Positions 41,437 through 50,069 of a stretch of 64,000 nucleotides of DNA are shown here, one piece after another (the first letter of the stretch is position 1; each line of letters begins with the position of its first letter). The notes beneath the pieces are model-generated. The model searched no databases. It saw only the letters and a program-made list of their open reading frames with translations, and was not told the DNA's origin. The translations under genes and the position numbers were made by a program. The DNA is from Amycolatopsis eburnea (lineage in GTDB: Bacteria > Actinomycetota > Actinomycetes > Mycobacteriales > Pseudonocardiaceae). Location of the stretch: NCBI RefSeq assembly GCF_003937945.1, contig NZ_RSEC01000014.1:42526-106525 (forward strand). The letters run 5' to 3'.

Positions 41437-41491
41437 GTTCTTGACTATCCAGTCCAGAACGGCGTACGTTCTGGACGAGATAGTCAAGAAC
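41437..41491. promoter_or_regulatory. Nested palindromic operator between TetR and SDR genes
   Basis: GTTCTTGACTATC (41437-41449) and GATAGTCAAGAAC (41479-41491) are exact inverted copies. Inside them GTCCAGAAC (41452-41460) and GTTCTGGAC (41468-41476) form a second exact pair on the same axis. Promoter boxes fall inside: TTGACT at 41441 for the SDR gene and TGGACT for the TetR gene. This is a strong candidate for TetR binding that represses both genes. Confidence 0.75.
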
Positions 41492-41503
41492 TCGGGAGGC
41501 ATC

Positions 41504-42247
41504 GTGCAGCTGGAAGACAAGACGGCCGTCGTCACCGGCGGCGGCACCGGCATCGGGCTCGCCATCGCGAAGCGGTTCGCCGCCGAAGGCGCGCACGTCT
41601 TCATCACCGGGCGCCGCAAGGAGGTGCTCGACGCGGCGGTCGAGGAGATCGGCGACGGCGTGGAGGCGATCCGCGCCGACTCCTCGAAGCTCGCCGACCT
41701 CGACGCGGTCTACCGCGTGGTGGCCGAGCGGGGCCGGGGGCTGGACGTGCTGGTGGCCAACTCCGGCGGCGGGGAGTTCGCGCCGCTCGGCGAGATCACC
41801 GAGGAGCAGTTCGACACGACGTTCGGCACGAACGTCAAGGGCGTCCTCTTCGCCGTCCAGAAGGCGTTGCCGCTGCTGAACGCGAACGCGTCGATCATCC
41901 TCACCGGCTCGACGACGTCGACGCGCGTCAGCCCGGCCTTCAGCGTCTACGCGGCGACCAAGGCGGCGGTCCGCAACTTCGCCCGCAGCTGGGCGCTCGA
42001 CCTGAAGGGGACCGGGACGCGGGTCAACGTCCTGAGCCCGGGGCCGACGCTCACCCCGGGCCTGCTCGGCCTGGTCCCCGACGACGGGCAGCAGGCCCTG
42101 GTCGACGGCCTCCAGGCCGAGGTCCCGCTGGGCCGCATGGGCGACCCGGCCGAAATCGCGGCCGCCGCGTTGTTCCTGGCCTCATCGGAGGCCAGCTTCG
42201 TCAACGGCGTCGAGTTCTTCGTCGACGGCGGCCAGGCGCAGGTCTAA
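41504..42247 (+). CDS. Short-chain dehydrogenase/reductase
   Basis: The 247-residue classical SDR has the cofactor motif TGGGTGIG near the N-terminus, NSGGG in place of the usual NNAG, and the catalytic Ser (ILTGSTTST) with YxxxK (YAATK). It should use NAD(P)H on an aldehyde, ketone or quinone. The GTG at 41504 has GGGAGG 4 nt upstream. The divergent TetR gene probably represses it. The stop overlaps the convergent LldD2 gene by 4 nt. Confidence 0.93.
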   Translation: MQLEDKTAVVTGGGTGIGLAIAKRFAAEGAHVFITGRRKEVLDAAVEEIGDGVEAIRADSSKLADLDAVYRVVAERGRGLDVLVANSGGGEFAPLGEITEEQFDTTFGTNVKGVLFAVQKALPLLNANASIILTGSTTSTRVSPAFSVYAATKAAVRNFARSWALDLKGTGTRVNVLSPGPTLTPGLLGLVPDDGQQALVDGLQAEVPLGRMGDPAEIAAAALFLASSEASFVNGVEFFVDGGQAQV

Positions 42248-43461
42248 CGCAGGGTGGCGTGGCTCGGGGTCAGGTCCTTCAGGGTCCGGACGCCGAGCAG
42301 CTGCATCGTGCGGACCATTTCCGTCCGCAGGATGTCCACGCACCGCTGCACGCCGCGCTCGCCGCCGGCCATGAGGCCGTAGAGGAACGCGCGGCCGACC
42401 AGGACCGCGTCGGCACCGCGGGCGATCGCCGCGACGATGTCGCCGCCGGAGAGGATGCCGGTGTCGATCCAGACCTCGGCGCCGCCCTGGAGCTCGTCCA
42501 GCACCGCCGGGAGGAGCTCCAGGGGGGTCGGCGCGCGGTCGAGCTGGCGGCCGCCGTGGTTGGACAGCAGCACCGCGTCCGCGCCGTGCTTGACGACGTC
42601 GCGGGCGTCCTCGACGTTCTGCACGCCCTTGACCACGAGCTTGCCCGGCCAGGTGCGGCGCACCCAGTCCAGGTCGTCGTAGTCGAGCGTCGGGTCGAAC
42701 AGCTTGTTGAGCAGCTCGGCGACGGTGCCGCCGAACTGGTTGAGCGAAGCGAACGTCAGCGGCTCGGTGGTGAGCAGGTTGAACCACCAGGCCGGGTGCG
42801 TCGCGCCGTCGAGGAACGTCTTGAGCGTCAGCGCCGGCGGGATGGTCAGGCCGTTGCGGACGTCCCGCAGCCGGGCGCCGGCGACCGGCGTGTCCACGGT
42901 CAGCATGAGCGTGTCGAAGCCGTTCTCCCACGCCCGATTCATCAGATCTTCACCGGCGCCGTGGTCGCGCCAGACGTAGAGCTGGAACCACTTGCGGGCG
43001 CCGGGCGCGGCCGCCGCCAGGTCCTCGATCGACGTCGTCGCCATCGTCGAGAGGCCCACCGGGATGCCGTTGCGCTCGGCGACGCGCGCCACCGCGCTCT
43101 CTCCCTCGTGCTGCATCATCCGCGTGAACCCGGTGGGGGCGAAGGCGAACGGCAGCGCCGAGGTCTTGCCGAGGATCTCGCGTGAGGTGTCCACATCGGA
43201 CACCCCGCGCAGCACGTTCGGGTGGAATTCGACCCGGCGGAACGCCTGCCGCGCGCGGAGCAGGCTGTCTTCGAGCTCGGCGGCGCCGTCGGTGTAGTCG
43301 AACGCCGCCCGCGGGGTGCGCTTGCGCGCGATCATCCGCAGGTCGGCGATGGTGTGCGCGTTCGCCAGCCGCCGGTCGGTCGGGTTCAGCACGATCGGCT
43401 TGGGTCGCAGGATCTGCTTCAGCTCGTCCGGCTTCGGCAGGCGGCGCTTCGTCACCCTCAT
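42244..43461 (-). CDS. lldD2: L-lactate dehydrogenase, FMN-dependent (LldD2 type)
   Basis: The 405-residue protein is an alpha-hydroxy acid oxidase-family enzyme. It shows the FMN/active-site segments PFAFAPTGFTRMMQ, KWFQLYVWRD, TVDTPVAGARLRDVRNGL, KGVQNVEDA and the catalytic SNHGGRQLD, then DTGILSGGDIVAAIA. The sequence reads close to mycobacterial LldD2, which feeds lactate electrons to the quinone pool. MftD is a related protein but no mycofactocin genes are near. The ATG at 43461 has GGGAG a short distance upstream. Confidence 0.92.
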   Translation of the reverse strand: MRVTKRRLPKPDELKQILRPKPIVLNPTDRRLANAHTIADLRMIARKRTPRAAFDYTDGAAELEDSLLRARQAFRRVEFHPNVLRGVSDVDTSREILGKTSALPFAFAPTGFTRMMQHEGESAVARVAERNGIPVGLSTMATTSIEDLAAAAPGARKWFQLYVWRDHGAGEDLMNRAWENGFDTLMLTVDTPVAGARLRDVRNGLTIPPALTLKTFLDGATHPAWWFNLLTTEPLTFASLNQFGGTVAELLNKLFDPTLDYDDLDWVRRTWPGKLVVKGVQNVEDARDVVKHGADAVLLSNHGGRQLDRAPTPLELLPAVLDELQGGAEVWIDTGILSGGDIVAAIARGADAVLVGRAFLYGLMAGGERGVQRCVDILRTEMVRTMQLLGVRTLKDLTPSHATLR

Positions 43462-43486
43462 CAACTCCCTGAACTTCGCGGCGAGA

Positions 43487-43519
43487 GGAGCCCGCAGACG
43501 TCGGATGTCTGCGGGCTCC
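43487..43519 (-). terminator. Hairpin terminator downstream of aceE
   Basis: GGAGCCCGCAGAC and its exact reverse complement form a 13-bp stem with a 7-nt loop, 15 nt after the aceE stop and before the lldD2 gene. The T-run is weak in the aceE direction (TCTC). It probably separates the two transcription units. Confidence 0.65.
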
Positions 43520-43533
43520 TTTCTAGCACCAGG

Positions 43534-46329
43534 TCACGCGCTCCCGGAATCCGACGTCTGCGGCCCCGCGGCCGCGATGTCGTCGAGCCGGTACTTCGTG
43601 GCCGCTTCGAGGACCTTCGCCTGCTCGACCTCGCCGCGCTTGGCGAGGATCGACAGGGCGCCGACCGTGATCGACTCGGCGTCGACCAGGAACTTCCGCC
43701 GCGCGGCGGGCCGGGTGTCGGAGAAGCCGAACCCGTCGGTGCCCAGCGTCAGCATGTCGGTCGGGACGTACGGGCGGATCAGGTCCGGCACCGCGCGCAT
43801 CCAGTCCGAAACCGCCACGACCGGCCCGTTCGCGCCCTTGAGCTTCTCGGTGACGTACGGCACGCGCGGCTCGCTGCCCGGGTAGAGCAGGTTGTCGTGG
43901 TCGATCTCGACGGCCTCGCGCCGCAGCTCGGTCCACGACGTCGCCGACCACACCGCGGCCCGCACGCCCCACTCCTCGGCCAGCAGCTTCTGCGCCTTGA
44001 GCGCGTCCGGCATCGTGACGCCGGAGACCAGGATCTGCACCTCGGGACCGTCGCCCTCCGGCGCGTCGGCGTACTTGTACAGGCCCTTGAGCAGGCCGTC
44101 GACGTCGAGGTTCTCCGGCTCGGCGGGCTGCTGGTACGGCTCGTTGTAGATCGTCATGTAGTAGAAGACGTTCTCGCCGTTGCCGTCCGGGCCGGTCTCG
44201 CCGTACATCCGGCGCAGGCCGTCCTTGACGATGTGCGCGATCTCGAACGACCACGCCGGGTCGTAGGTCACCGCGGCCGGGTTGGTCGCCGCCAGCAGCA
44301 GCGAGTGTCCGTCGGCGTGCTGCAGGCCCTCACCGGTCAGCGTGGTGCGGCCGGCGGTGGCGCCGAGGACGAACCCGCGGGCCATCTGGTCGGCGGCCGC
44401 GTAGAGGCCGTCACCGGTGCGCTGGAACCCGAACATCGAGTAGAAGATGTAGATCGGGATCATCGGCTCGCCGTGCGTCGCGTACGACGTGCCGACGGCG
44501 GTGAACGACGCGGTCGAGCCCGCCTCGTTGATGCCCTCGTGCAGCAGCTGGCCCTTCTCGGACTCCTTGTAGGCCAGCATCAGGCTCGCGTCGACCGACG
44601 TGTACGTCTGGCCGTGCGGGTTGTAGATCTTGGCCGTCGGGAACATCGAGTCGAGGCCGAAGGTGCGGGCCTCGTCCGGGATGATCGGGACGACGCGCTT
44701 GCCGATCTCGGAGTCCTTCGCCAGCTCGCGGACCAGCCGGACGAACGCCATCGTCGTGGCGACCTCCTGCTTGCCGGAGCCCTTCCGGATGCCCTCGTAG
44801 ACCTTGTCGCCCGGGAGCACGAGGGCCTTGGCGGCCTTCGGGCGGCGTTCCGGCAGGAAGCCGCCGAGCGCCTTGCGGCGGCCGATCATGTACTCGATCT
44901 CGGGCGAGTTCGCGCCCGGGTGGTAGTACGGCGGCAGCTTCGGGTCGCGCTCGAGCTCCTCGTCGCTGATCGGGATCCGCTGCGAGTCGCGGAACAGCTT
45001 CAGGTCGTCGAGGGTGAGCTTCTTCATCTGGTGCGTGGCGTTGCGGCCCTCGAACGCCGGGCCCAGGCCGTAGCCCTTGATCGTGTGGGCCAGGATCACC
45101 GTCGGCTGGCCGTGGTGCTCCAGCGCGGACTTGTACGCCGCGTACACCTTGCGGTAGTCGTGGCCGCCGCGCTTGAGGTTCCAGATGTCGGCGTCGGAGA
45201 GGTCCTTGACCAGGTCCTTCGTCCGCGGGTCGCGGCCGAAGAAGTGCTCGCGGACGAAGGCGCCGTCGTTGGCCTTGTACGTCTGGTAGTCACCGTCCGG
45301 GGTGACGTTCATCAGGTTGACCAGGGCGCCGTCGCGGTCGGCGTGCAGCAGCGAGTCCCACTCGCGGCCCCAGATGACCTTGATGACGTTCCAGCCGGCA
45401 CCGCGGAAGTACGACTCCAGCTCTTGGATGATCTTGCCGTTGCCGCGCACCGGGCCGTCGAGCCGCTGCAGGTTGCAGTTGATCACGAAGGTCAGGTTGT
45501 CGAGGCCCTCGCCGGCCGCGACGTGCACCAGGCCGCGCGATTCGGCCTCGTCCATCTCGCCGTCGCCGAGGAACGCCCAGACGTGCTGGTCGTCGGTGTT
45601 CTTGATGCCGCGGTCGCGCAGGTAGCGGTTGAACCGGGCCTGGTAGATGGCGTTCATCGGGCCGAGGCCCATCGACACCGTCGGGTTCTCCCAGAAGTCC
45701 GGCATCAGCCGCGGGTGGGGGTACGACGGCAGGCCGCCGCCCTCGCCGGCGTGGCTGAACTCCTGGCGGAAGCCGTCGAGCTGCGACTCCGAGAGCCGGC
45801 CCTCGAGGAACGCGCGGGCGTAGATGCCGGGGGAGGCGTGGCCCTGGATGTAGATCTGGTCGCCGCCGCCGGAGTGGTCCTTGCCGCGGAAGAAGTGGTT
45901 GAAGCCCACCTCGTAGAGCGCGGCCGACGACGCGTAGGTCGAGATGTGCCCGCCGACGCCGACGCCGGGACGCTGCGCGCGGTGCACCATGATCGCCGCG
46001 TTCCAGCGGATGTAGGCGCGGTAGCGGCGCTCGATCTCCTCGTCACCGGGGAACCACGGCTCGTTCTCGGTGGGGATCGTGTTGACGTAGTCCGTCGAGG
46101 TCAGGGCCGGGACGCCGACGTTCCGCTCCCGGGCCCGCTCGAGGATGCGCAGCATCAGGTACCGGGCGCGCTGCTGCCCGCCCCTCGCCAGGGCCTCGTC
46201 GAAGGAGTCCAGCCACTCGGCGGTCTCCTCCGGGTCGATGTCGGGCAGGTGCGCCGCCAGTCCGTCACGGATGACGCGTACGCGTGCCGGGGTCTCCTTG
46301 CCGGAGGCGCCGTCGTTCTGCGGGGCCAA
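43534..46329 (-). CDS. aceE: Pyruvate dehydrogenase E1 component, homodimeric type
   Basis: The enzyme (931 residues from 46329) decarboxylates pyruvate with thiamine diphosphate and passes the acetyl group to lipoyl E2. Visible features are the N-terminal [17 protein letters not shown], the [19 protein letters not shown] segment, the ThDP motif [12 protein letters not shown] and the C-terminal [24 protein letters not shown] at 46329 with AAGGAG 5 nt upstream gives a natural N-terminus (APQNDG). An ATG at 46392 with GGAAG upstream would add 21 residues and cannot be excluded. E2 and E3 are not in this window. Confidence 0.96.
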   Translation of the reverse strand: MAPQNDGASGKETPARVRVIRDGLAAHLPDIDPEETAEWLDSFDEALARGGQQRARYLMLRILERARERNVGVPALTSTDYVNTIPTENEPWFPGDEEIERRYRAYIRWNAAIMVHRAQRPGVGVGGHISTYASSAALYEVGFNHFFRGKDHSGGGDQIYIQGHASPGIYARAFLEGRLSESQLDGFRQEFSHAGEGGGLPSYPHPRLMPDFWENPTVSMGLGPMNAIYQARFNRYLRDRGIKNTDDQHVWAFLGDGEMDEAESRGLVHVAAGEGLDNLTFVINCNLQRLDGPVRGNGKIIQELESYFRGAGWNVIKVIWGREWDSLLHADRDGALVNLMNVTPDGDYQTYKANDGAFVREHFFGRDPRTKDLVKDLSDADIWNLKRGGHDYRKVYAAYKSALEHHGQPTVILAHTIKGYGLGPAFEGRNATHQMKKLTLDDLKLFRDSQRIPISDEELERDPKLPPYYHPGANSPEIEYMIGRRKALGGFLPERRPKAAKALVLPGDKVYEGIRKGSGKQEVATTMAFVRLVRELAKDSEIGKRVVPIIPDEARTFGLDSMFPTAKIYNPHGQTYTSVDASLMLAYKESEKGQLLHEGINEAGSTASFTAVGTSYATHGEPMIPIYIFYSMFGFQRTGDGLYAAADQMARGFVLGATAGRTTLTGEGLQHADGHSLLLAATNPAAVTYDPAWSFEIAHIVKDGLRRMYGETGPDGNGENVFYYMTIYNEPYQQPAEPENLDVDGLLKGLYKYADAPEGDGPEVQILVSGVTMPDALKAQKLLAEEWGVRAAVWSATSWTELRREAVEIDHDNLLYPGSEPRVPYVTEKLKGANGPVVAVSDWMRAVPDLIRPYVPTDMLTLGTDGFGFSDTRPAARRKFLVDAESITVGALSILAKRGEVEQAKVLEAATKYRLDDIAAAGPQTSDSGSA

Positions 46330-46746
46330 GGGGTCTCCTTGCGAAAAGTTGTAGCCGGTGGTGCTCGTGCTCGGGGGTGTACGACTCTCCATCGTCGTCT
46401 TCCGTCCCGGCTTCCGCACCGCTACTTGGCGGTAACATGGGCCGACCCGGTCGGGCCACTCCCCGCGCGCGGTGTATCGCGCGCGCGTTTTCTTCTCCCC
46501 CACCCTAGGGGACGGCACCCGAAGGGGTGGCAGACCGGTCGGCCGAGGCACCCGAAACGCCGTCGCGGAGGGTCCCTCGCGGGCCGTATCCTGCGACACG
46601 AGTTGTCAAAGATCCGGTGTGGACGGTTGCGCGCGGAGCCCTACCAGTGTTCGCTGTTCGCAACCGGGTCGCCGAGTGTGGCGCCGCTGTACCTTCGAAG
46701 AGGGTGCTCGACGCCACACTCCGTCGTAGTTGGAGGAGTGAAAGCA
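46330..46746. other. Divergent gap between aceE and DUF3052 gene: structured, no gene
   Basis: The gap of over 400 bp holds ACCGC-n6-GCGGT near the aceE start, an alternating CG block CGCGCGCG-n6-CGCGCGCGCG (46464-46487), and an exact 10-bp inverted repeat GAGTGTGGCG/CGCCACACTC (46674-46683 and 46712-46721) around a loop with CTTCGAAG. The last sits just before the DUF3052 start and could be a leader hairpin. I see no coding sequence. Confidence 0.5.
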
Positions 46747-47178
46747 GTGGTCGCCGCGGGAGACGCTGATCAGAGCAGCGTCGCCGAGAGGCTCGGCATC
46801 AAGCCCGAGATGGTGGTCCAGGAGATCGGCTGGGACGAGGACGTCGACGACGACGTCCGCGCGGCGATCGAGGAGCAGATCGGCGGGGACATCCTCGACG
46901 AGGACGCCGACGAGGTCATCGACGTGGTGCTGCTGTGGTGGCGCGAGGACGACGGCGATCTCGGGGACGCGCTGATCGACGCCAGGGGCCCCCTGGAAGA
47001 GACCGGCGTGATCTGGGTGCTGACCCCGAAGACGGGACAGCCCGGGCACGTCGAACCGAGCGAAATCGCCGAAGCGGTGCCCGCCGTCGGACTGGCCCAG
47101 ACCGCCAACATGAGTGTCGGCGCGAACTGGATCGGCACCCGGCTGGTGTCCCCCAAGTCGAAGTCGAAGCAGCGCTGA
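46747..47178 (+). CDS. DUF3052 family protein
   Basis: The 143-residue acidic protein matches the actinobacterial DUF3052 family: AERLGIKPEMVVQEIGWDED, VIDVVLLWWREDDGDL, ETGVIWVLTPKTGQPGHVEP. Its role is unknown. In many actinomycetes it lies between aceE and ahpE as here. The GTG at 46747 fits the family N-terminus and has GGAGG 10 nt upstream; a GTG at 46738 directly touches that site. Confidence 0.88.
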   Translation: MVAAGDADQSSVAERLGIKPEMVVQEIGWDEDVDDDVRAAIEEQIGGDILDEDADEVIDVVLLWWREDDGDLGDALIDARGPLEETGVIWVLTPKTGQPGHVEPSEIAEAVPAVGLAQTANMSVGANWIGTRLVSPKSKSKQR

Positions 47179-47250
47179 CCCGGCCCCGCCCGGCGGACAC
47201 GATAGGGTTGTCGTCGCAGGCACGTGTCCGTACGGGAGAGGAAACGCGGT

Positions 47251-47715
47251 ATGGCCGTCGAGGTCGGTTCTGAGGCCCCTGACTTCACGCTCAACGACTA
47301 CAACAAGCAGCCCGTGCAGCTGTCGTCCTTCCGGGGCGACAAGCCGGTCCTGCTGGTCTTCTACCCGTTCGCGTTCAGCGGCATCTGCACCGGCGAGCTG
47401 TGCCAGCTCCGCGACGAGTTCGCCGACTACGACGGCAAGGGCGTCCAGGTACTGGGCGTCTCGGTCGACACGCCGTTCTCGCTGAAGGCGTGGGCCGAGA
47501 AGGAGGGCTACCAGTTCCCGCTGCTGTCCGACTTCTGGCCGCACGGCGAGGTGGCCCAGGCGTACGGGGTGTTCAACTCCGACGCGGGGCTGGCGGTGCG
47601 CGGGACGTTCCTGATCGACACCGCCGGTGTGGTCCGGTTCGCCGAGGTCAACGCGCCGGGCGAGGCGCGCGACCAGCAGGGCTGGAAGAAGGCCGTCGCC
47701 GAACTGACGGCTTGA
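47251..47715 (+). CDS. ahpE: Peroxiredoxin AhpE
   Basis: The 154-residue enzyme reduces peroxides. It has the peroxidatic Cys46 in PFAFSGICTGEL and LLSDFWPHGEVAQAYGVFN, RGTFLID, close in pattern to mycobacterial AhpE, a 1-Cys peroxiredoxin. Unlike that protein it carries another Cys at position 51 (ELCQLRDEF), 5 residues on. GGAGAGGAAA precedes the ATG. A strong hairpin follows the gene. Confidence 0.93.
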   Translation: MAVEVGSEAPDFTLNDYNKQPVQLSSFRGDKPVLLVFYPFAFSGICTGELCQLRDEFADYDGKGVQVLGVSVDTPFSLKAWAEKEGYQFPLLSDFWPHGEVAQAYGVFNSDAGLAVRGTFLIDTAGVVRFAEVNAPGEARDQQGWKKAVAELTA

Positions 47716-47722
47716 GGTTTTC

Positions 47723-47755
47723 CCGGCGGCGGTCCCTCCGTGGGACCGCCGCCGG
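47723..47755 (+). terminator. Hairpin between ahpE and tRNA-Val
   Basis: CGGCGGCGGTCCC and its exact reverse complement form a 13-bp stem (14 with the flanking C-G pair) around a 5-nt loop. It begins 8 nt after the ahpE stop and ends 2 nt before the tRNA, so it probably ends ahpE transcription. There is no T-run. Confidence 0.6.
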
Positions 47756-47757
47756 CG

Positions 47758-47829
47758 GGGCGCATAGCTCAGCGGAAGAGCACTCGGTTTACACCCGAGC
47801 GGTCGCAGGTTCGAACCCTGCTGCGCCCA
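47758..47829 (+). tRNA. tRNA-Val (anticodon TAC)
   Basis: The 72-nt gene folds as a full cloverleaf: acceptor GGGCGCA/TGCGCCC, D stem GCTC/GAGC, anticodon stem CTCGG/CCGAG with loop TTTACAC (anticodon TAC at 47790-47792), a 5-nt variable region, and T stem GCAGG/CCTGC with loop TTCGAAC. The discriminator is A and the CCA end is not fully encoded (CCT follows). It reads GTA and possibly other Val codons, which are rare in this G+C-rich genome. Confidence 0.97.
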
Positions 47830-47844
47830 CCTCGGTGGCCTCGG

Positions 47845-49293
47845 TCACCCGGCCATGGCCGGCTGCGGCGCGACGGCGCCCTTGGTCCGGCTCATCGTCC
47901 GCACCAGCACTGCCAGTCCCAGGAACAGCACCGTCGCGATCACGCCCGTCACGTTGAGCGCCGTCGTGAACGCTTCCTTCGCCTGGGCCGCCAGCTCCGG
48001 GTGCGTGACGTCCACCGCGAGGGTCGAGCCGGCCGGGAAGACGCCGTGGTAGACCGCCGTCGCCGTCAGGCCGATCAGGGCCAGGCCGAGGGAGCCGCCC
48101 AGGTAGTTGCCCGTGTCCGCCATCGAGGCCGCCGAGCCCGCCCGCTCCGGCGGGACCGAGCCCATCACCAGGCCGATGCCCAGTGCGAACAGCGGGCCCG
48201 TGCCCAGGGTCAGGATCGCGATGCCCGCCATCACGAGGGCCGGGCCGTGGGTGAAGACCAGCAGGAGGCTGCCCGCCGCCGAGATGACCAGGCCGCCGGC
48301 GATCGCGGTGGCCGGGGAGAGCCAGCGGGTCAGGGTGGGGGCCGTCATCGTGCCCAGTGCCACGCCGAGGCCCATCGGGGCGAACAGGACCGCCGACAGC
48401 AGCGGGGAGTAGCCCAGGACGCTCTGCAGGTACTGCGTCACCAGCAGGCCGACACCCGCCATCGCGACGCCCGCGAAGACCAGCGACACCAGGACCGCCG
48501 TGAAGGGGCCGTTGCGGAACAGGCGGAGGTCCAGCAGCGGGGACGCCGTCGTCAGCTGGCGGTGGGCGAAGACCGCGGCGAGCAGGGCGCCGAGGGCGAT
48601 GGCGCCGAGCGGGACCAGCAGCTCGCCGGTGGTCAGCTGCTTGAGGCCGAACACGATCAGCAGCACCGCGGCCAGCGAGAGCGCGACGCCGGGGAGGTCC
48701 AGCCGGCCGGACGCGGGGGCGCGGAACTCCGGGAGGAGGAACGGCCCGGCGGCCAGCAGCACCGCCACGGCCGGGACGGCGACCAGGAACACCGAGCCCC
48801 ACGGGAAGTGCTGGAGCAGGAACCCGGCGAACACCGGGCCGGCCGCGCCGCCGGCGAACTGGCACGTGGCCCAGATCGAGATGGCCGTTCCGCGCCGGCG
48901 GCCGTCGCGGAACATGTTCGTGATCAGGGCGAGGGTCGAGGGCATCAGCGTCGCCCCCGCCACGCCGAGCGCGCCGCGGACCACGATGAGCATCTCCGGG
49001 CTCGTCGAGAACGCGGCGACGATCGAGAGGATCCCGAAGGCCGCACCACCGGCGAGCAGCAGCCGGCGGCGGCCGATGCGGTCGCCGAGCGTGCCCATCG
49101 TGATGACGAACCCGGCGACCACGAAGCCATAGCTGTCGGTGATCCACAACTGCTCCGTGGCGCTCGCCCCGAGGTCGGCGCTGAGCTGCGGCAACGCGAG
49201 GAACAACGAGGTCATGTCCATCGCGACGAGCAGGGTGGGCAGCACCAGCACCGCCAGGCCCAGCCACTCCCGCCGTCCGGCCGGCTTGTCCAT
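47845..49293 (-). CDS. MFS drug exporter, DHA2 (14-helix) type
   Basis: The 482-residue protein has about 14 helices and the DHA2 motifs LPQLSADLGASATEQLWITD, the motif A segment GTLGDRIGRRRLLL and the motif C-like GGAAGPVFAGFLL. Relatives of this type export antiseptics, dyes or antibiotics by proton antiport. The ATG at 49293 has AAGGAG upstream. The gene converges on tRNA-Val. Confidence 0.93.
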   Translation of the reverse strand: MDKPAGRREWLGLAVLVLPTLLVAMDMTSLFLALPQLSADLGASATEQLWITDSYGFVVAGFVITMGTLGDRIGRRRLLLAGGAAFGILSIVAAFSTSPEMLIVVRGALGVAGATLMPSTLALITNMFRDGRRRGTAISIWATCQFAGGAAGPVFAGFLLQHFPWGSVFLVAVPAVAVLLAAGPFLLPEFRAPASGRLDLPGVALSLAAVLLIVFGLKQLTTGELLVPLGAIALGALLAAVFAHRQLTTASPLLDLRLFRNGPFTAVLVSLVFAGVAMAGVGLLVTQYLQSVLGYSPLLSAVLFAPMGLGVALGTMTAPTLTRWLSPATAIAGGLVISAAGSLLLVFTHGPALVMAGIAILTLGTGPLFALGIGLVMGSVPPERAGSAASMADTGNYLGGSLGLALIGLTATAVYHGVFPAGSTLAVDVTHPELAAQAKEAFTTALNVTGVIATVLFLGLAVLVRTMSRTKGAVAPQPAMAG

Positions 49294-49431
49294 TTCGACT
49301 CCTTCTCCGTGGTCGGTCACACCAGGAGGTCGGAGCCGGTCGCGGCGACCGGACACGGTGCCGCGAAGTTTTTTCCCGGCTAGCGTCGGCGAGGCTTATC
49401 GCGAGCTTGTCGAGGGGGATGCCAACGGCAG

Positions 49432-49995
49432 CTACCGCGCGGCACCGGCAGTTTCGGGATCCCAGGCGTGACCTGCGAAAGCCTCGTCCAGCGGCGCCTG
49501 GATCAAGCGGTTCGCGTACGTCGAAACCGTGTACGTCCCGATCCCCAGCACCACCTCCAACGCGTTCCGCGGGGTGAACCCGGCCTCGACGAACTCGGCC
49601 AGCGACGACGGCGGGACGTCCCCCGTCGTGTCCATCACGGTCAAGGTGAACCGCCGCAGCGCCTCGAGCCGCGCGGACGGCAGGGGAGCCTGCGCCCGCA
49701 GCGCCGCGATGAGGTCCGGCGAAGCCGACAGCCCGGAAAGGGATGCCGTGTGCATCGCGACGCAGACGTGGCAGCCGTTGCGCGTGGCCACCGTCATGAC
49801 CAGGACTTCGCGCTCCAGCGCCGTCAGCGTCGTGGTCTCGAAGATGGCGTTCAGCTTGAGGAAGCCGTTCAGCGTCTCCGGCGACGTCGCCATCCGGGCG
49901 ACGGCCGGCGGGACGTGGCCGAACTTCTTCGCGGTGGCCGCCATCGTCGGGCGGGCGGCCGGGGGTGCAGACTCCGGGGTGTGATCGGGGAACAA
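49432..49995 (-). CDS. Carboxymuconolactone decarboxylase (CMD/AhpD-like) family protein
   Basis: The 187-residue protein has the AhpD-type redox motif CHVC in TRNGCHVCVAMHT. Such proteins reduce peroxides or act as oxidoreductases. A TTG at 49995 with GGAG 5 nt upstream gives the natural N-terminus (FPDHTPESAPPAARPTM); an ATG at 49944 would be short and the frame is open further upstream. It is divergent from a MarR gene with clear shared operator-like repeats. Confidence 0.85.
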   Translation of the reverse strand: MFPDHTPESAPPAARPTMAATAKKFGHVPPAVARMATSPETLNGFLKLNAIFETTTLTALEREVLVMTVATRNGCHVCVAMHTASLSGLSASPDLIAALRAQAPLPSARLEALRRFTLTVMDTTGDVPPSSLAEFVEAGFTPRNALEVVLGIGTYTVSTYANRLIQAPLDEAFAGHAWDPETAGAAR

Positions 49996-50014
49996 GACGT
50001 CTCCAGACGTAGGA

Positions 50015-50054
50015 TCGACAACGTGGTTGTCGAAACAGTAAACCTGGTTGTCGA
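50015..50054. promoter_or_regulatory. Candidate MarR operator between CMD and MarR genes
   Basis: TCGACAAC-n3-GTTGTCGA (50015-50033) is an exact dyad. A further half-site GTTGTCGA lies at 50047-50054, 21 bp on. The repeats fill the short gap between the divergent CMD and MarR genes. ACGTCT-CC-AGACGT (49997-50010) adds a third dyad at the CMD start. Confidence 0.6.
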
Positions 50055-50069
50055 AAAGGGCAAGGGGTA

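Noticed and set aside
42244..43461. Mycofactocin-linked MftD
   Set aside because: No mftA, mftB or mftC genes are in the window, and the sequence pattern fits LldD2.
43222..47178. A very long plus-strand open frame of about 1,300 codons
   Set aside because: It lies opposite lldD2 and aceE, has shadow-type composition (Arg/Val/Asp-rich, no domain) and its only real part is the DUF3052 gene at its end.
47740..49383. Plus-strand frame running through the tRNA
   Set aside because: It covers tRNA-Val and is antisense to the MFS gene; no protein feature is present.
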